Positions 21,148 to 32,545 of a stretch of 64,000 bases of DNA are shown in pieces; the stretch's first letter is position 1, and each line of letters opens with the position of its first letter. The position numbers were made by a program, and so were the translations under genes. The stretch is from Ilex aquifolium (Eukaryota > Streptophyta > Magnoliopsida > Aquifoliales > Aquifoliaceae): positions 25,165,492 to 25,229,491 of the forward strand of contig OX637402.1 of the NCBI GenBank assembly GCA_951799425.1. Reading direction: 5' to 3'. The notes below the pieces were generated by a model that worked only from the letters and a program-made list of their open reading frames with translations, ran no database searches and was not told the origin of the DNA.

Positions 21148-22071
21148 AGGTGGTTTAATGGTGCTATAGGTTGTCGGGCTGCTGGTGGTCTGGGCTGTGC
21201 ATGTGTAAGTTGAGGGCTGGTGGTGAGGTTTGTCAGGTTTTCATGGGTTGGAAGTGGAGCTCGTCGGGGATAGTGGTGAGAAGTGGTTGAAGAGGCAGGT
21301 CACGCAGGAAGGGGAGGAAACTGACGATAAATTGGAGAGGAGAAGAAAAAAAAAAAGAACAAACAGGTGGAAGACCAAATTTACCTATATAGCTTACACC
21401 TGTCTCTCACGTAAGACACGGAACAATGTTTTGAACAATGTAAGATTCCATGAATTACAAATACAGTGTCCACAAAGACCATTTACTATGAAAGCTAACT
21501 TGGACATCTATACCAAAAAGAACAAAATTGTGGAGCCCCCTTTTATTCTTCCCTTTACATTAACGCTAAATTCTCTTCTTCTTTGGTTCCTCACTTGCCT
21601 ACTCAATTCTTTCTCTCCCTAAAACAGACCACCCACTGTGCAATTATTACTCACAACCCAAGTACCCAGCTACAAATATTATTTTGTAACATACACTTCA
21701 ATCTAAGGTCATTACAATAGAAGCATCCCGATGCAGTCAAAAGTGTTGTTTCATAACTATCCTTCCAATACAATTCCCAGTATGAAAAGTACATGGGCCA
21801 TCCTTCCTATACAACTCCCAATATGAAAAGTACAAGGGAAAATGAGCAGAACAGAGAAGGAAAGAAAAAGGTGAGATCAAATCATTTCACCGTAAGAGGC
21901 ATAGAAATGATCAATTTTTTGCAGAGTCACAAAGTCATCAACAATAGAAATAATAAATAAGATGCCACTCTACCATAAATATTTTCACACATGAAACTCC
22001 TAGAAAAATCTAATGAGACAGAAAAAATGCAATAAAATTAACAAAGCAGATAAATCTGAGAAGTGACCCAC

Positions 22072-22436
22072 CTTAGCAATAGCATAAACACCAAAAAGTC
22101 CTGTGTCCTTATAGTTAGTGTTAAAAGTCATCATGCTCTCAGCTATTTCATTTATGCCAACCCTCTGTGCAAGCTCAGAACTGTATAAAAATAGTTAAAA
22201 CTAGTCAATGCATGTCCTCGGAAATTAATTTCCCAGGCAATGACTTCTGTGAACACATAAACCCCCTAATGATGAGAAAACTACTCACCCCATATGCTTT
22301 CCACCACCTGCATTCTTACTCCAAGAACCCAACATTGACTGCATAACCATCAAAGCAATGGAATCTGGATCCGTCCAAGATGCCCCATTAAAAGCGACCA
22401 CAAAATGAGCAAGAGGTAAATCATCATCAATTATCC
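22072..22436 (-). pseudogene. Captured beta mitochondrial processing peptidase exons
   Basis: Two adjacent exons. The first begins after an acceptor AAATCAG/GTTAGG near 22443 and reads VRIIDDDLPLAHFVVAFNGA, SWTDPDSIALMVMQSMLGSW and SKNAGGGKHMG. The second (22180-22072, after TATACAG, ending at AAG/GTGGGT) reads SELAQRVGINEIAESMMTFN and TNYKDTGLFGVYAIAK. This is the middle of plant MPP-beta, the M16 metallopeptidase subunit that removes mitochondrial presequences (in plants part of complex bc1). The zinc-binding HXXEH region lies further N-terminal in the family and is absent. Splice sites and frames are intact. The upstream intron of this fragment is joined directly to FBL17-like sequence. 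Confidence 0.85.
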
Positions 22437-22484
22437 TAACCTGATTTCACACAACCAATAAAGAACTCTGTCAAAGACCGGCTA

Positions 22485-23215
22485 TGTTTGATAATCAGCT
22501 TCTGGTATATGAGTAATTTGCTATTGGGTGTTCCCCGTAATTCGCAGTCACTGCTCTCTTCAGAGGCTGGACTTTTTGGATTGGGATCACATATGGCCAT
22601 CCCACAGTCCATGAGTTCTAAAAGAGGCAATTGAGCTGCAGCAAATTGAATGCCACCTAAAAGATGTAGAAAAGTATGAAGAGATTAGTGAGAAACAAGA
22701 AGACAAAAATTTAGTTGTACACAATCAAATACAAAATTGCATCAGATAATAAGCTGGACTTGAAGATTACTTGAAGTGATATTGGGGCAGAGAGCAAGGA
22801 GGAATCTTGAAAGCATGTCAGGGAAGACATTGCAGATCATTCCAATTCCACTGTCACTGATACTAGACCTATCAAGTAATAGCATCAAAGTCACAATCAG
22901 GAAGATTTGCTGATCAACTTAAACAAATTACAACATTCATTAAAGGTGCTTGCACATTGCAAGGAGAAAATCTTAATACACTTTTTAAAGATACCACTTC
23001 TGAACAAGTGCAAAGAGACAATAGAGGATCTACACACTGGTAAAATTTTGACAGCTTTACAGTCAATTTAAAAATATCAAAGACACTGAGAACTAAAGGC
23101 TGATATGTACCCACTAAGATCAAGCAACTCTAGGCTTGAGTAGCTTGAAGCAATTGCTGCAACAGATGCATCAGTTATTTCTGATCCAAGCACAAGAGAA
23201 AGCATTCGAAGCCCC
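22485..23215 (-). pseudogene. Captured F-box/LRR protein (FBL17-like) exons
   Basis: Three exons with intact junctions: 23215-23111 (LRMLSLVLGSEITDASVAAI, ASSYSSLELLDLSG), 22869-22772 (SSISDSGIGMICNVFPDMLS, RFLLALCPNITS) and from 22656 (GGIQFAAAQLPLLELMDCGM, AICDPNPKSPASEESSDCEL, KLLIYQKLIIKHSR). The leucine-rich pattern and the IQFAAAQLPLLELMDCGM stretch fit my recollection of plant FBL17-type F-box/LRR proteins, substrate receptors of SCF ubiquitin ligases acting on CDK inhibitors in the cell cycle. The F-box itself is not present. The last exon loses similarity at about 22490, where it runs into the intron of the MPP-beta fragment. The FBL17 identity rests on memory of the family. Confidence 0.7.
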
Positions 23216-23399
23216 CTGAACATTGGAGCAATGACACAAATTTTATTAGACTTCTAATTTTAAGGTTTCCATGAGATACAAAGATTTTGTACCTTTTCAC
23301 TTACCATAGGTGCATCAAATTACTGACATTTCAGCTGAGTAAAACAAGTAGACAGCTAGAAAGGCATATAAAAAATGAACAAAGAAACTTGTCACATAC

Positions 23400-23455
23400 T
23401 GCCCAGTACTGGCAGGTGTAGTTCTTGAAAAGCATGCTCAATCTTTCAGGCCAGG
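23400..23455 (-). pseudogene. Exon-like piece, unidentified
   Basis: Bounded by TTTTAG on the acceptor side and GTATGT on the donor side. The reverse strand reads WPERLSMLFKNYTCQYWA in one frame. I do not recognise the family. It lies upstream of the FBL17-like exons within the captured region and could belong to that gene or to another source. Confidence 0.3.
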
Positions 23456-23610
23456 CTAAAAGCTGTCGCATTAAAATGTTTTAAATTTAATAACCACCAT
23501 TTATTTAGCTTATATTGTACCTCCAATCACCCACTAGGAAGGAGGTGGGGGTTCAGGTCCACTGGTGACATGGGGTTAGAGGAAGAGAGGAGACCCTATG
23601 GGAGATGTAT

Positions 23611-24405
23611 TTTTTTTTTTTTTTTTCAAAAAAGAGGAAATTTTATTCCAAAAAAGAAGAATTTACAAGAAGCAAATACCAACAAAATCTAAAAGTATAA
23701 GAATTGGCTTTAACCCTTCAATGGATCAAAATCAATTTAATTGCATTTTAAAAGCCTATTTGAAAAGAAATTCCTACTACCAGTACTAAGACTTCAAAAC
23801 AGCTGTCTGTTTGTTGTATGGAAACTTCTGAAATGCTCTAGGAAAAACCAGTTCATATCCCATTCCAGACTCCTAGTTGCAGTCCAGAAGACAGAATCAG
23901 CCATGCAGCTGAAGCAAACTCAGAAGAGACAAATCAGCATCCAGTGGCAGGCAGTCAATTCAACTCCAGCATCACAGCTAAGCTCCAATCCCATCTCAAA
24001 GCAGAGACATACAGCTTCAGCTTAGCATACAACTAAACAGACAGAAAACTCTGCATAAATGCAGTAATAGCCCCCATAGCAAGAACATGCCATAACCAAA
24101 TTCCTTTTAAACTCCACTCCATTCCTCAGGCTAGCATTTTCAAAAGAAAAATGCAGACAAAGCAGAATATACTAGCCTTACTATCCAGCTCCAATCCTTC
24201 TATGAAAAGTAATAAGCTTCTTTACTCTAGCAGTGGGCATCATGTACTATTCCTGTAACAAGAGAAATCTACCAGCAAGTGGCAGAATGCCATTGGCAGA
24301 GAAATCAGAATGCCTACCAGAATGCACTGCATAAGAAGCCAAAAAATCTGCTATACTGTTGGCCTCCCTGTACACATGCCTTAATTTGAACCTAAGACAT
24401 CCAAA
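23611..24405 (-). mobile_element. 5'-truncated LINE insertion
   Basis: Flanked by a perfect 16-bp target duplication CCTATGGGAGATGTAT (23595-23610 and 24406-24421). On the minus strand it ends in a poly(A) tail (poly-T from 23611). At its truncated 5' end (24405-24247) it encodes an RNase H-like tail, FKLRHVYREANSIADFLASY, followed by a stop TAG; the HVYREAN..ADFLA pattern is typical of plant L1-type LINE RNase H domains. About 640 bp of 3' untranslated sequence follows. It inserted into the captured-gene region after the CACTA element had been built. Confidence 0.85.
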
Positions 24406-24814
24406 CCTATGGGAGATGTATAGAAAATATCTTACCCTTAAAAAAAAAGATGTCTAAGTCAAAAAAACATTGCTTTTTCTTGTGCCACGTTTCAAGATAA
24501 TGCAGTTTCATAGAGTACACAAGAATGCTGCCACACTAGATCAAAATATCTATGATAAGTAACTAATTGTACAAATATAATTAACCACCACTTTTAAAAT
24601 AACAAAACATACCTACCAAAGAAAATACCAAGCAACAACATTAGAGAAAGTGAGGTAAGCAAATTAATAAAACGCTTGATACTAGAACAAGCGTATCAAC
24701 ATTCAGTTCTTAGTGATTGAGGACAAAAGGTTATCCATATTAATTTTTCCTCTGTTCCCAGCCTCACGACTCATAGAATTAAAGAGTCATGGACATAAAA
24801 AAATTTGGAGGTAC

Positions 24815-24910
24815 CTTGATAGATCCGAGAAAGACTGCCATTCCCTCTGGAAAATTGTGCAAGCTTATGCCTGCCGTTTGTAATGCTCCATTCTTCTTTT
24901 TCTTTTTCTC
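24815..24910 (-). pseudogene. Captured ZIP-family zinc transporter exon (ZTP29-like)
   Basis: One exon between TCTCAG/GAGAAA and CAAG/GTACC reads KKKNGALQTAGISLHNFPEG and MAVFLGSIK. The GISLHNFPEGMAVFLGS motif is the conserved metal-binding helix IV of ZIP transporters of the ZTP29/GufA type, with the His and Glu of HNFPEG kept. One residue of the usual QTAIGIS or ITAIGIS run is missing (QTAGIS). Only this exon is recognised, so no transporter can be made from it. It is one of several host pieces in minus orientation inside the CACTA element. Confidence 0.8.
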
Positions 24911-25150
24911 CTGAGAATCCTACAAAAGAAACACTTTAACATCTTTTTCTCATCCAACAAGACAAGTATAAGAGAACAAGCAAATTTACAAAACAAGAAA
25001 CATATAAATATACTTCCGAACTGATGGGAGAGGAGAGCAGTAAAATCTGCGACAAAAAGCTACCTAGTGTTTTCACTGGTAGAAAATTACTAGAGGTAAG
25101 TACACCAGCTGGAATAGGCATGTTTGAGTTCTTGTTGATTTTGGCATTAC

Positions 25151-25255
25151 CTCCTGTATGGCACCTAATGTTTGCATAGCCGCACTTGAAGCAGGCCCCA
25201 GATTGGGCAACTGACGGTGAGCTGGTGAGGATTTCGCCCTTGTCCCGTCTTCATC
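25151..25255 (-). pseudogene. Exon-like piece, unidentified
   Basis: An open stretch reading AKSSPAHRQLPNLGPASSAA and MQTLGAIQE before a donor GAG/GTAATG. Low-complexity composition. Source gene not recognised. It lies between the ZIP exon and the lysyl-tRNA synthetase exons and is probably another captured piece. Confidence 0.3.
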
Positions 25256-25817
25256 ATATGCAAGTATACAGAGGATGGAAATGTGCCATATCATCAGTTA
25301 CACTTTAAGGGCATCTAAATTACAAAATTTTCCTAGTAAATAAATGCTCAAAATCAGTATGAATTGAACAATGAGCTCAAAAATTACAATTCTACTTGCT
25401 GCACCATAGATTTTTTGGGGGGTGTACCATATAAAAATTAGAAAGAATGACAAGTAACCTATGGCATATGTTTACTAAAATTGAATAGAATGAAACAAAA
25501 TCCATGAGCATGCACTTACTTAAGTAATAGGTAGAGCATGATTAATTTCAAAAAGGATTAGACCAAGGGAAATCATGGCATATGTTTACAACAAAAAGGC
25601 TCGATGAGATATTTATTAGCCTATCGCATTCTTCCCTGGTCAAACTTGGACTTTGGCACCATCACCATGTAAATCATAAAAGAACAGCTTTGAAGATGAA
25701 GATCGTTTATTCATTATTCGCCCTTGCAATGAACAAACATTATAAACATTAATGGGAAAAAACCACAAAAGTATGATGATAATTACGTAAGATATTGAAT
25801 TTTCTAACTTTAGATAC

Positions 25818-26186
25818 CAGCCAAATATACTTCAACAACCTCACAATGATCCCCATTCTCCAAAACTCCATATTCCTTAACAAATTCAGGGATGGACATT
25901 GACATATAGAACTTGTGAGGATAGGGATTTGTTCCAGATGTCTTCTGAGCTGATATTACTTTCAGCCTATTTTCAAAGTATTGCTACAGGCATAACCACA
26001 CATAAAGTTCAAGAAAAGTAGAAGGTCCAGTAACAACGTAGAGAAATACAGAGGCATTCACTCAGGAGGACAATAAAGTACATATGAACATGCAAGCAAG
26101 AAGGAAAAGAAATATATTGTTGGGTCCATGTCCTCATCATCTGCTACTAGGGTCTTCTGGACTTGTGAGCTTTGCATGACCGCAGC
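25818..26186 (-). pseudogene. Captured lysyl-tRNA synthetase exons, frameshifted
   Basis: Exon 26186-26118 reads AAVMQSSQVQKTLVADDEDM then DPT. Exon 25983-25818 reads QYFENRLKVISAQKTSGTNP, YPHKFYV and, after a frame change, MSIPEFVKEYGVLENGDHCE. The join DMDPT-QYFENRLK and the following HKF.V.MSIPE..E.YG.L..GDH are the start of cytosolic plant lysyl-tRNA synthetase (the region before the OB-fold anticodon-binding domain). Two defects are visible: the first exon's donor is AT instead of GT (CCAACA/ATATAT), and the reading frame shifts inside GTCAATGTCC. It cannot give a functional enzyme; no catalytic core is present. Confidence 0.85.
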
Positions 26187-26414
26187 CTGGAAAAGAATGC
26201 CACTATCACTATATTTCATAATGAAATCACAAGGAAATTAGAAAACCCTTAATGAGCACCTACATGCCACAAATAACTATTTCAAAACAAACTAAGATGA
26301 TATTAAACACTTTAATGCAGAAGTCCATAATTCATCTGTTACAAAAAATAAAAAAAAAATACATTAATAAATTATCAATCAAATGATAGTAAATTAATAG
26401 TAAATAGATACTAA

Positions 26415-28099
26415 CTAAGACTCAGGTCGCATGTCTGCATTAGTTGAGGTGCCCTGCAGAGCACGTTGCATTTGACGTTGCATCTGCAAAAGTTGTTGCA
26501 TCATCTGTTGCTGCGCGTCTTCAAACTTCTCTAGCTTTTCTTTCGTTTCCTCACGTTCCATCTCAAACTTCTCTAACTTTTCTTTTGTTTCATCACGTTC
26601 CTTCTGAAGAGAATCTTGAAGAGAATCAACAGTTGCTTGCAACTCTTTTATCATATCAGCTTGTTGTCGATACTCAGCAGTGGATTGGACTGACTGAGTA
26701 GATGATAAGGGCTTCGGGCCATGTCCAAATCCTTTCTTATATCCAGGTCTACTACCAAGGACTGTGCATGCAATTTCATCCTGTGTCAATGGCTCTACAC
26801 CCTCTTCTAAGTTCTGTGTAGACAATTCTTTCATTCGCTCCTACAATTTAATATATTTAAACTCAATTAGTGAGTGTATCATAAAAATTTATTTAAAAAA
26901 AAAACATAATTTTCTACAATTTGAAATACTTACATATCTTGACTCTGCCTCAGAAGAAACCCACTCACCCTTCTTGTTCACATGAGAATCGTGAAAAAAA
27001 TCAACAATGTGGGGTGGCTCATCAGTCGTAGGGTCCATCTGTTACAGTTAATCAAAATATCAATATTCAAAATTATGAATTTCATATATATTAAAATTTA
27101 GGAAGCAAATGCTAAAGTATCACACCCTTTCATATAGGGCAGACTGAAAGGACTTTGTACCCATCGAGTGGTTGTATGGCAACTTGGCACGATTTTCCGC
27201 ATTTTTCTTAGATTTTTCCTATATATAAATAACATAATTAGTACACAATTGGGAATAAAAAGTGGTAATTAATTTGCAAGCCTTATAAAAGTTACCTGAA
27301 ATTTTGGATCTTTGTAAAGTGTTTCAATTATGTGCTCTCAATCCTCCTGACTCACATTACCATATGGCTTGCTCTTTGGGTCAACACCGGACTCAACCAA
27401 CTCCTTGTAGTACGTATGCATATGGTATCGGTGGTCCCTGTACCTCGCTGCAAATTTTTTGTCGACGGACTTCCTAACACTATCTTTTTCATGATAGTCT
27501 CTAATGTTAAACTTTGACTACAACAAAAAATATAAATATACAAATATTATTTATAACATGTTGTAACACTCTACACAAATAAATATATTTCAATTCACCA
27601 AACAAATATATCGACTAACCAACAGTCGTGCAATGAGTGGTGCCTTCTCCTCTTCTGTAATTTGCTTCCATTTGTACACATTTCTAACCGGAGCAAAATT
27701 CCTCGCCAGAGAGCCAATCTCTGTCATCACCTTCGAAGAATTTACACCAACTGGAACGCCGATTCCCTCAGGAATCAAAACATCAAGGGGGCCGTGAGCT
27801 GCACGAAGACGCTCAGCATTTTTCCCACGAGACGGTCCTCGACCTCTTTTCTTGCTGATAGAAGCTGCTGCACATACATTAATAATATATGTTAGCCCAC
27901 CATATTAAGAAAAATTGTGTATAGAAAGTAAAGTATGCATCAAACCTGTACTGCTACCCTCAGTGCCGGCAACAGGCTGTGATGTAGGTGCATCAGATGA
28001 TACACCCCTAATATGTGTACTCGAGGATGCACCCCTAGCAGCTGCCTCAGAGGATGCAACTTTACTAGTTGTAGTCTTGGCTCGGCGACCTGGTCCCAT
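26415..28099 (-). pseudogene. CACTA TNP1/Transposase_24 protein gene with one stop codon
   Basis: Six exons join in frame: 28099-27946, 27867-27620, 27517-27296, 27218-27126, 27038-26934 and 26840-26415, about 415 residues. Landmarks: a Ser/Ala-rich basic start MGPGRRAKTT; IPEGIGVPVG; a DNA-binding-like core with KFAARYRDHRYHMHTYYKEL; ERSKK..NRAKLPYNH-type stretch (KSKKNAENRAKLPYNHSMG); EPLTQDEIACTVLGSRPGYK with KGFGHGPKPL; then a Gln/Glu-rich coiled coil with two EKLEKFE repeats. This is the plant Ptta/En/Spm accessory transposase family (Transposase_24), whose members bind the subterminal repeats. Codon 194 in exon 3 is TGA (27340-27338), where relatives have Trp (SQED-stop-EH against SQEDWE). 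An upstream GTGAGT at 27355 could serve as a frame-keeping alternative donor that skips it. Confidence 0.85.
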
Positions 28100-30330
28100 T
28101 TATATAAATCACCTGACATATAGAAATATATAAATTATATCTACAATATCCAAGTATACCAATTATATAAGTCAATAAATCATCGAAATGCATAACTCGC
28201 CCATTCCCATAAATAAAAGAAAGCATCAAAGAAACTAGACAAATATGATTATACTACTGAAACAATACATTGGCTAGCAAATGTATTGTTTGTTACTTCA
28301 ATGTGAAGAGAGTAAAGTAAAATTCAATGTGATTCATTGTGAAGCATGTGCTCAAGTTTTGCAGAAGAGAATCCGAAAAGTCAAAGGTATATGTATAGCT
28401 CTTAACTACCAATAGTTGGATAAAATACAATGGAATCCTTCTTGGATAAAATACCAATAGTTTTAGAGATGAAAGAGAAAAATAGAAGTATAGCTAAGGT
28501 TCATGAGTAAAACATACATGTGTATGTAATAATCGAAGTCTCACATACAGTAAATAGTACAAAATAGCTGTGGCTACGTAAAGCAAAGAATAGTACAAAG
28601 ATTGCCAGCATTGATGAACGGTAATATGTGAGCAGTATATTGCTTTTCGGTTAGTAATCAATATCTGAGATTTAAACTTAGCCACATTAATCACTCCCAT
28701 CTGAGCATTACTTAAACCTCGTACGTTTCTAAGTTTTATGCTTTGATAACTACTGCTTGTTCCTGGGTACTAATGTAATTGAATACAGAATTAAAAGTAC
28801 TGTGTGTCACTGCAAAGTCACATGAGAATCAGTGATCAAATCTATAATGGGCATCTAGAGCTGGGTTCCTGGTATTTCCGGGGTTAGGTATATGTCAAAG
28901 TTTTTATGGTATGTGACTTATTCGAGGTGGAATATTGTCTGTAATAATATTCAGACCATGGTCTCTAACTACAAAAGTAAATGCTTGAGCTTGCGAAAAC
29001 TTCTAGTCTAGTGGCCGTTAACTGTATTCGGTATATTAAATTGGCATTTGATCTAAAATTTTTAAGTTTTTAGAGTATATGGTAGTTTAACACAAAGGCT
29101 GAGAGGAAAGAAAGACGCTACCTGATCTAAAAGACTGACTGGCAACCAAACTGTGTATTAAAAACCTTAGTGAAGTGATGATAAGGCACCCTGATTTTAG
29201 TTTAATATGGAAAGGGCTAGTGATGAACCACAAAAAGCCTATATAGGAATGCTATGAAAATTGGTGGACTGCTTGACACCATGGTGAGTATGCTAGTTTA
29301 GGGTATGCATTATGTTTCAAGATTGATTCTTAAAAATTACAAAGCTCATGGCAAAGCAGAGATTGATGTAAGTTTGCAGCAATATTTCCACTTACAAACA
29401 AAAAGGAACAAGACAACCTAGATAATTCTAAGCTGAAACAAGAATGTTGTCCATCTAAATCAGTAAATAGACTAGGAAAAATCATTCCCTATTCAGCCAT
29501 TCTTTACTTTTTTGTCATTTGAGCACAATTCATTCATTTCCAGGCCATACACCAAAATTATCGTTCAAACACATTCTCTTGACCTTGGGCTTCCCAATTT
29601 TTCTTCTAAATTACTACATACAACTTTGGGTACAATTGAAAATGAGGAAAACACCTTACTGTTAAAAATCATAGACAAGTTAACCAAGGTACTAGTTAAA
29701 TATTTAACCTTATATGAAAAAATGATTGTGGGTATGGCCATTAAATATGTTAATTTACCAATTAAATTTAAAAACAAAATTACAGGATAAAAGAACACAA
29801 CACACCATTCTTTCTGTAGCTGGGCTTACAAATTCCATGTTTGAATTCTATGCTCTATACATACCACCATATATGTAAGCCTTCAAGCCAAAAACCCTAA
29901 CAAAACCTCATCAAAGCTTAATTCAACATTGAAACTTTGATTTTTTTTCAAATAGCAAGCAAAAAAAAAAATACCGTAAAATCTTCAAGAAACGAAACCG
30001 CATATGATTATGAATGTCAAGAGGTTGAAGCTGCTCTTGTAGTTGAGAGTTCGCGCGCAAAAAGAAGAGGATGGGCTGTTGCTGTAGCAGAGTTTAGGGA
30101 TAATGTTTTGCGGGCTGAAGCTTCTAGTTCTTCGATGGGGTTGCCGGTGAAACTTCAGTGAGCCTGCGATGAAGCCTTCTTCGGTCGCTGATCGGCAGAG
30201 AGAGGCGAGAGAGGCAGACAGACAGAGGCAGACAAACAGAGAGAGGTGAGAGAGGCAGAGAGTTTGGCGCGAGGCAGCCAGTAGCGAATAACATTAATAT
30301 TTCATCTTCCTTCAAAAATAAAAATTAAAT
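28100..30330. other. CACTA interior upstream of the transposase gene
   Basis: No recognised exon. It is the presumed promoter, leader and possible 5' intron of the minus-strand transposase gene. GA-rich sequence at 30185-30260 (GAGAGAGGCAGACAGAC type) would be pyrimidine-rich in a minus-strand leader. Short frames at 29512-29790 (+) and 29937-30161 (+) have no known relatives. Confidence 0.4.
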
Positions 30331-30574
30331 TTTGAAATCTGCGACGTTTTATAAAAACGTCGCACATAATATTAAATATTTCCTCCTCCACTGATAATTA
30401 TTTACTTAATTCAGAAATAAAATTTTGAATTCTGCGACGATTTATAAAAACGTCGCACATAATATTCACCTTTAAAATATTTCAGATCCATTACTCCCGC
30501 CACCAAAAAAATTTGGAGGGAATCACTTCTGCGACGATTTATAAAAACGTCGCAAATAATCAATTTGACATTCA

Positions 30575-31300
30575 ACCATTAACATCCAATTTCATCAAAT
30601 TAACACCAAATTACATCTAATTGACATTCAATTTTTTCTAATAAGCATTCTATTCACTAAATTAACATTCAAACTCAACTAATTAACATTAAATCAATCA
30701 GAAAAACTTTCAATTACATTCAATAAACACTCAATTCACCAAATTAACATTCGAATTATCAAATTGACATCCAATTTCATCAAATTAACATATAATTTCA
30801 TCAAATTAGCATTTAATTAGTCAAATTAACACCAATTTACATCTAATTGACATTCAATTTTTTCGAATAAGCATTCTATTCACTAAATTAACATTCAAAC
30901 TCAACTAATTAACATTAAATCAATCAGAAAAACTTTCAATTACATTCAATAAACACTCAATTCACCAAATTAACATTCGAATTATCAAATTGACATCCAA
31001 TTTCATCAAATTAACCTATAATTTCATCAAATTAGCATTTAATTAGTCAAATTAACACCAAATTACATCTAATTGACATTCAATTTTTTCTAATAAGCAT
31101 TTCATTCACTAAATTAACATTCAAACTCAACTAATTAACATTAAACAATCAAATAAACTTTCAATTTCATTCAATAAACACTCAATTCACCAAATTAACA
31201 TTCGAATTATCAAATTGATATCCAATTTCATCAAATTAACCTATAATTTCATCAAATTATCATTTAATTCATTCAATTAAATTAACATCCAAATTAACAA
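30575..31300. repeat. Tandem repeat, period about 226 bp, about three copies
   Basis: The word 'atctaattgacattcaat' recurs at 30614, 30841 and 31067, and the intervening 226-227 bp are near-identical. Each long unit is itself built from a 15-20 bp motif of the form 'caaattaacattcaattt'. It lies inside the right subterminal part of the CACTA element and has no coding capacity. Confidence 0.85.
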
Positions 31301-31464
31301 ATTAGTTGAGTTTGAATTATAAAATTAATTGAGTTTGAATTATCAAATTAACATCCAAATTTAATCGAATTGACATTCAATTTCGTCAAATCAACACCAA
31401 ATTAATATAAAATTTCATTCTATTAAAATTTAATTTATCTAATTAAAACGAAATTAAAATTTTC

Positions 31465-32545
31465 TGTTTAAAGTTATTTGCGACGTTTTATAAAAACGTC
31501 GCTAAAAATCATCCAAGCTAATTTTTTTGGTTGATTCTTTATTTTTTGTAAACTTTTATTTGCGACGTTATTTAAAAATGTCGTTGAAAAATCACCCAAG
31601 TGATTTTTTTATTTTCTGTTAACTGCTATTTGCGACGTTTTTAAAAAACGTCGCTAAAATTCAACAAGTCAAATTTTTTTGTTGAATTTTTATTTTCTGT
31701 AAACTGATATTTGCGACGTTTTTTAAAAATGTCGCTAAAATCAACAAAGTTATGAATTTTTATTTTCTGTAAACTGCTATTTGCGACGTTTTTTAAAAAT
31801 GTCGCTAAAAATCAACAAAGTTAAATTTTTTGTTGAATTTTTATTTTCTGTATACTGCTATTTGCGACGTTTTTTAAAGACGTCGCTAAAAATCAACAAA
31901 GTTATTTTTTGTTGATTTTTTTATTTTCTGTAAACTTCTATTTGCGACGTTTTTAAAAAACGCCGCTAAAAATCAACAAAGTTAAATTTTTTGTTGAATT
32001 TTTTTTTCTGTAAAATGCTATTTGCGACGTTTTTTTAAAACGTCGCTAAAAATCAACAAAGTTATTTTTTGTTGATTTTTTTATTTTCTGTAAACTTCTA
32101 TTTGCGACGTTTTTAAAAAACGTCGCTAAAAATCAACAAAGTTAAATTTTTTGTTGAATTTTTATTTTCTGTATACTGCTATTTGCGATGTTTTTTGAAA
32201 ACGTCGCTAAAAATCAACAAAGTTATTTTTTTGTTGATTTTTTTATTTTCTGTAAACTTCTATTTGCGACGTTTTTAAAAAACGTCGCTAAAAATCAACA
32301 AAGTTAAATTTTTTGTTGAATTTTTATTTTCTGTATACTGCTATTTGCGACGTTTTTTGAAAACGTCGCTAAAAATCAACAAAGTTATTTTTTTGTTGAT
32401 TTTTTTATTTTCTGTAAACTTCTATTTGCGACGTTTTTAAAAAACGTCGCTAAAAATCAACAAAGTTAAATTTTTTGTTGAATTTTTATTTTCTGTAAAC
32501 TGCTATTTGTGACGTTTTTTAAAAACGTCGCAAATAGATTTTCCC
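31465..32545. repeat. Right subterminal array of the CACTA element, about 14 units of 70-82 bp
   Basis: [24 protein letters not shown] palindromes closing with CGTCGC start near 31476, 31558, 31628, 31709, 31779, 31860, 31940, 32020, 32100, 32181, 32262, 32342, 32423 and 32504. Between them lie 'aaaatcaacaaagtta' and 'ttattttctgtaaact'. From about 31860 on, a two-unit (about 160 bp) higher-order period is apparent. More GCGACG units continue to 32720, and three earlier ones lie at 30340-30560. Confidence 0.9.
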
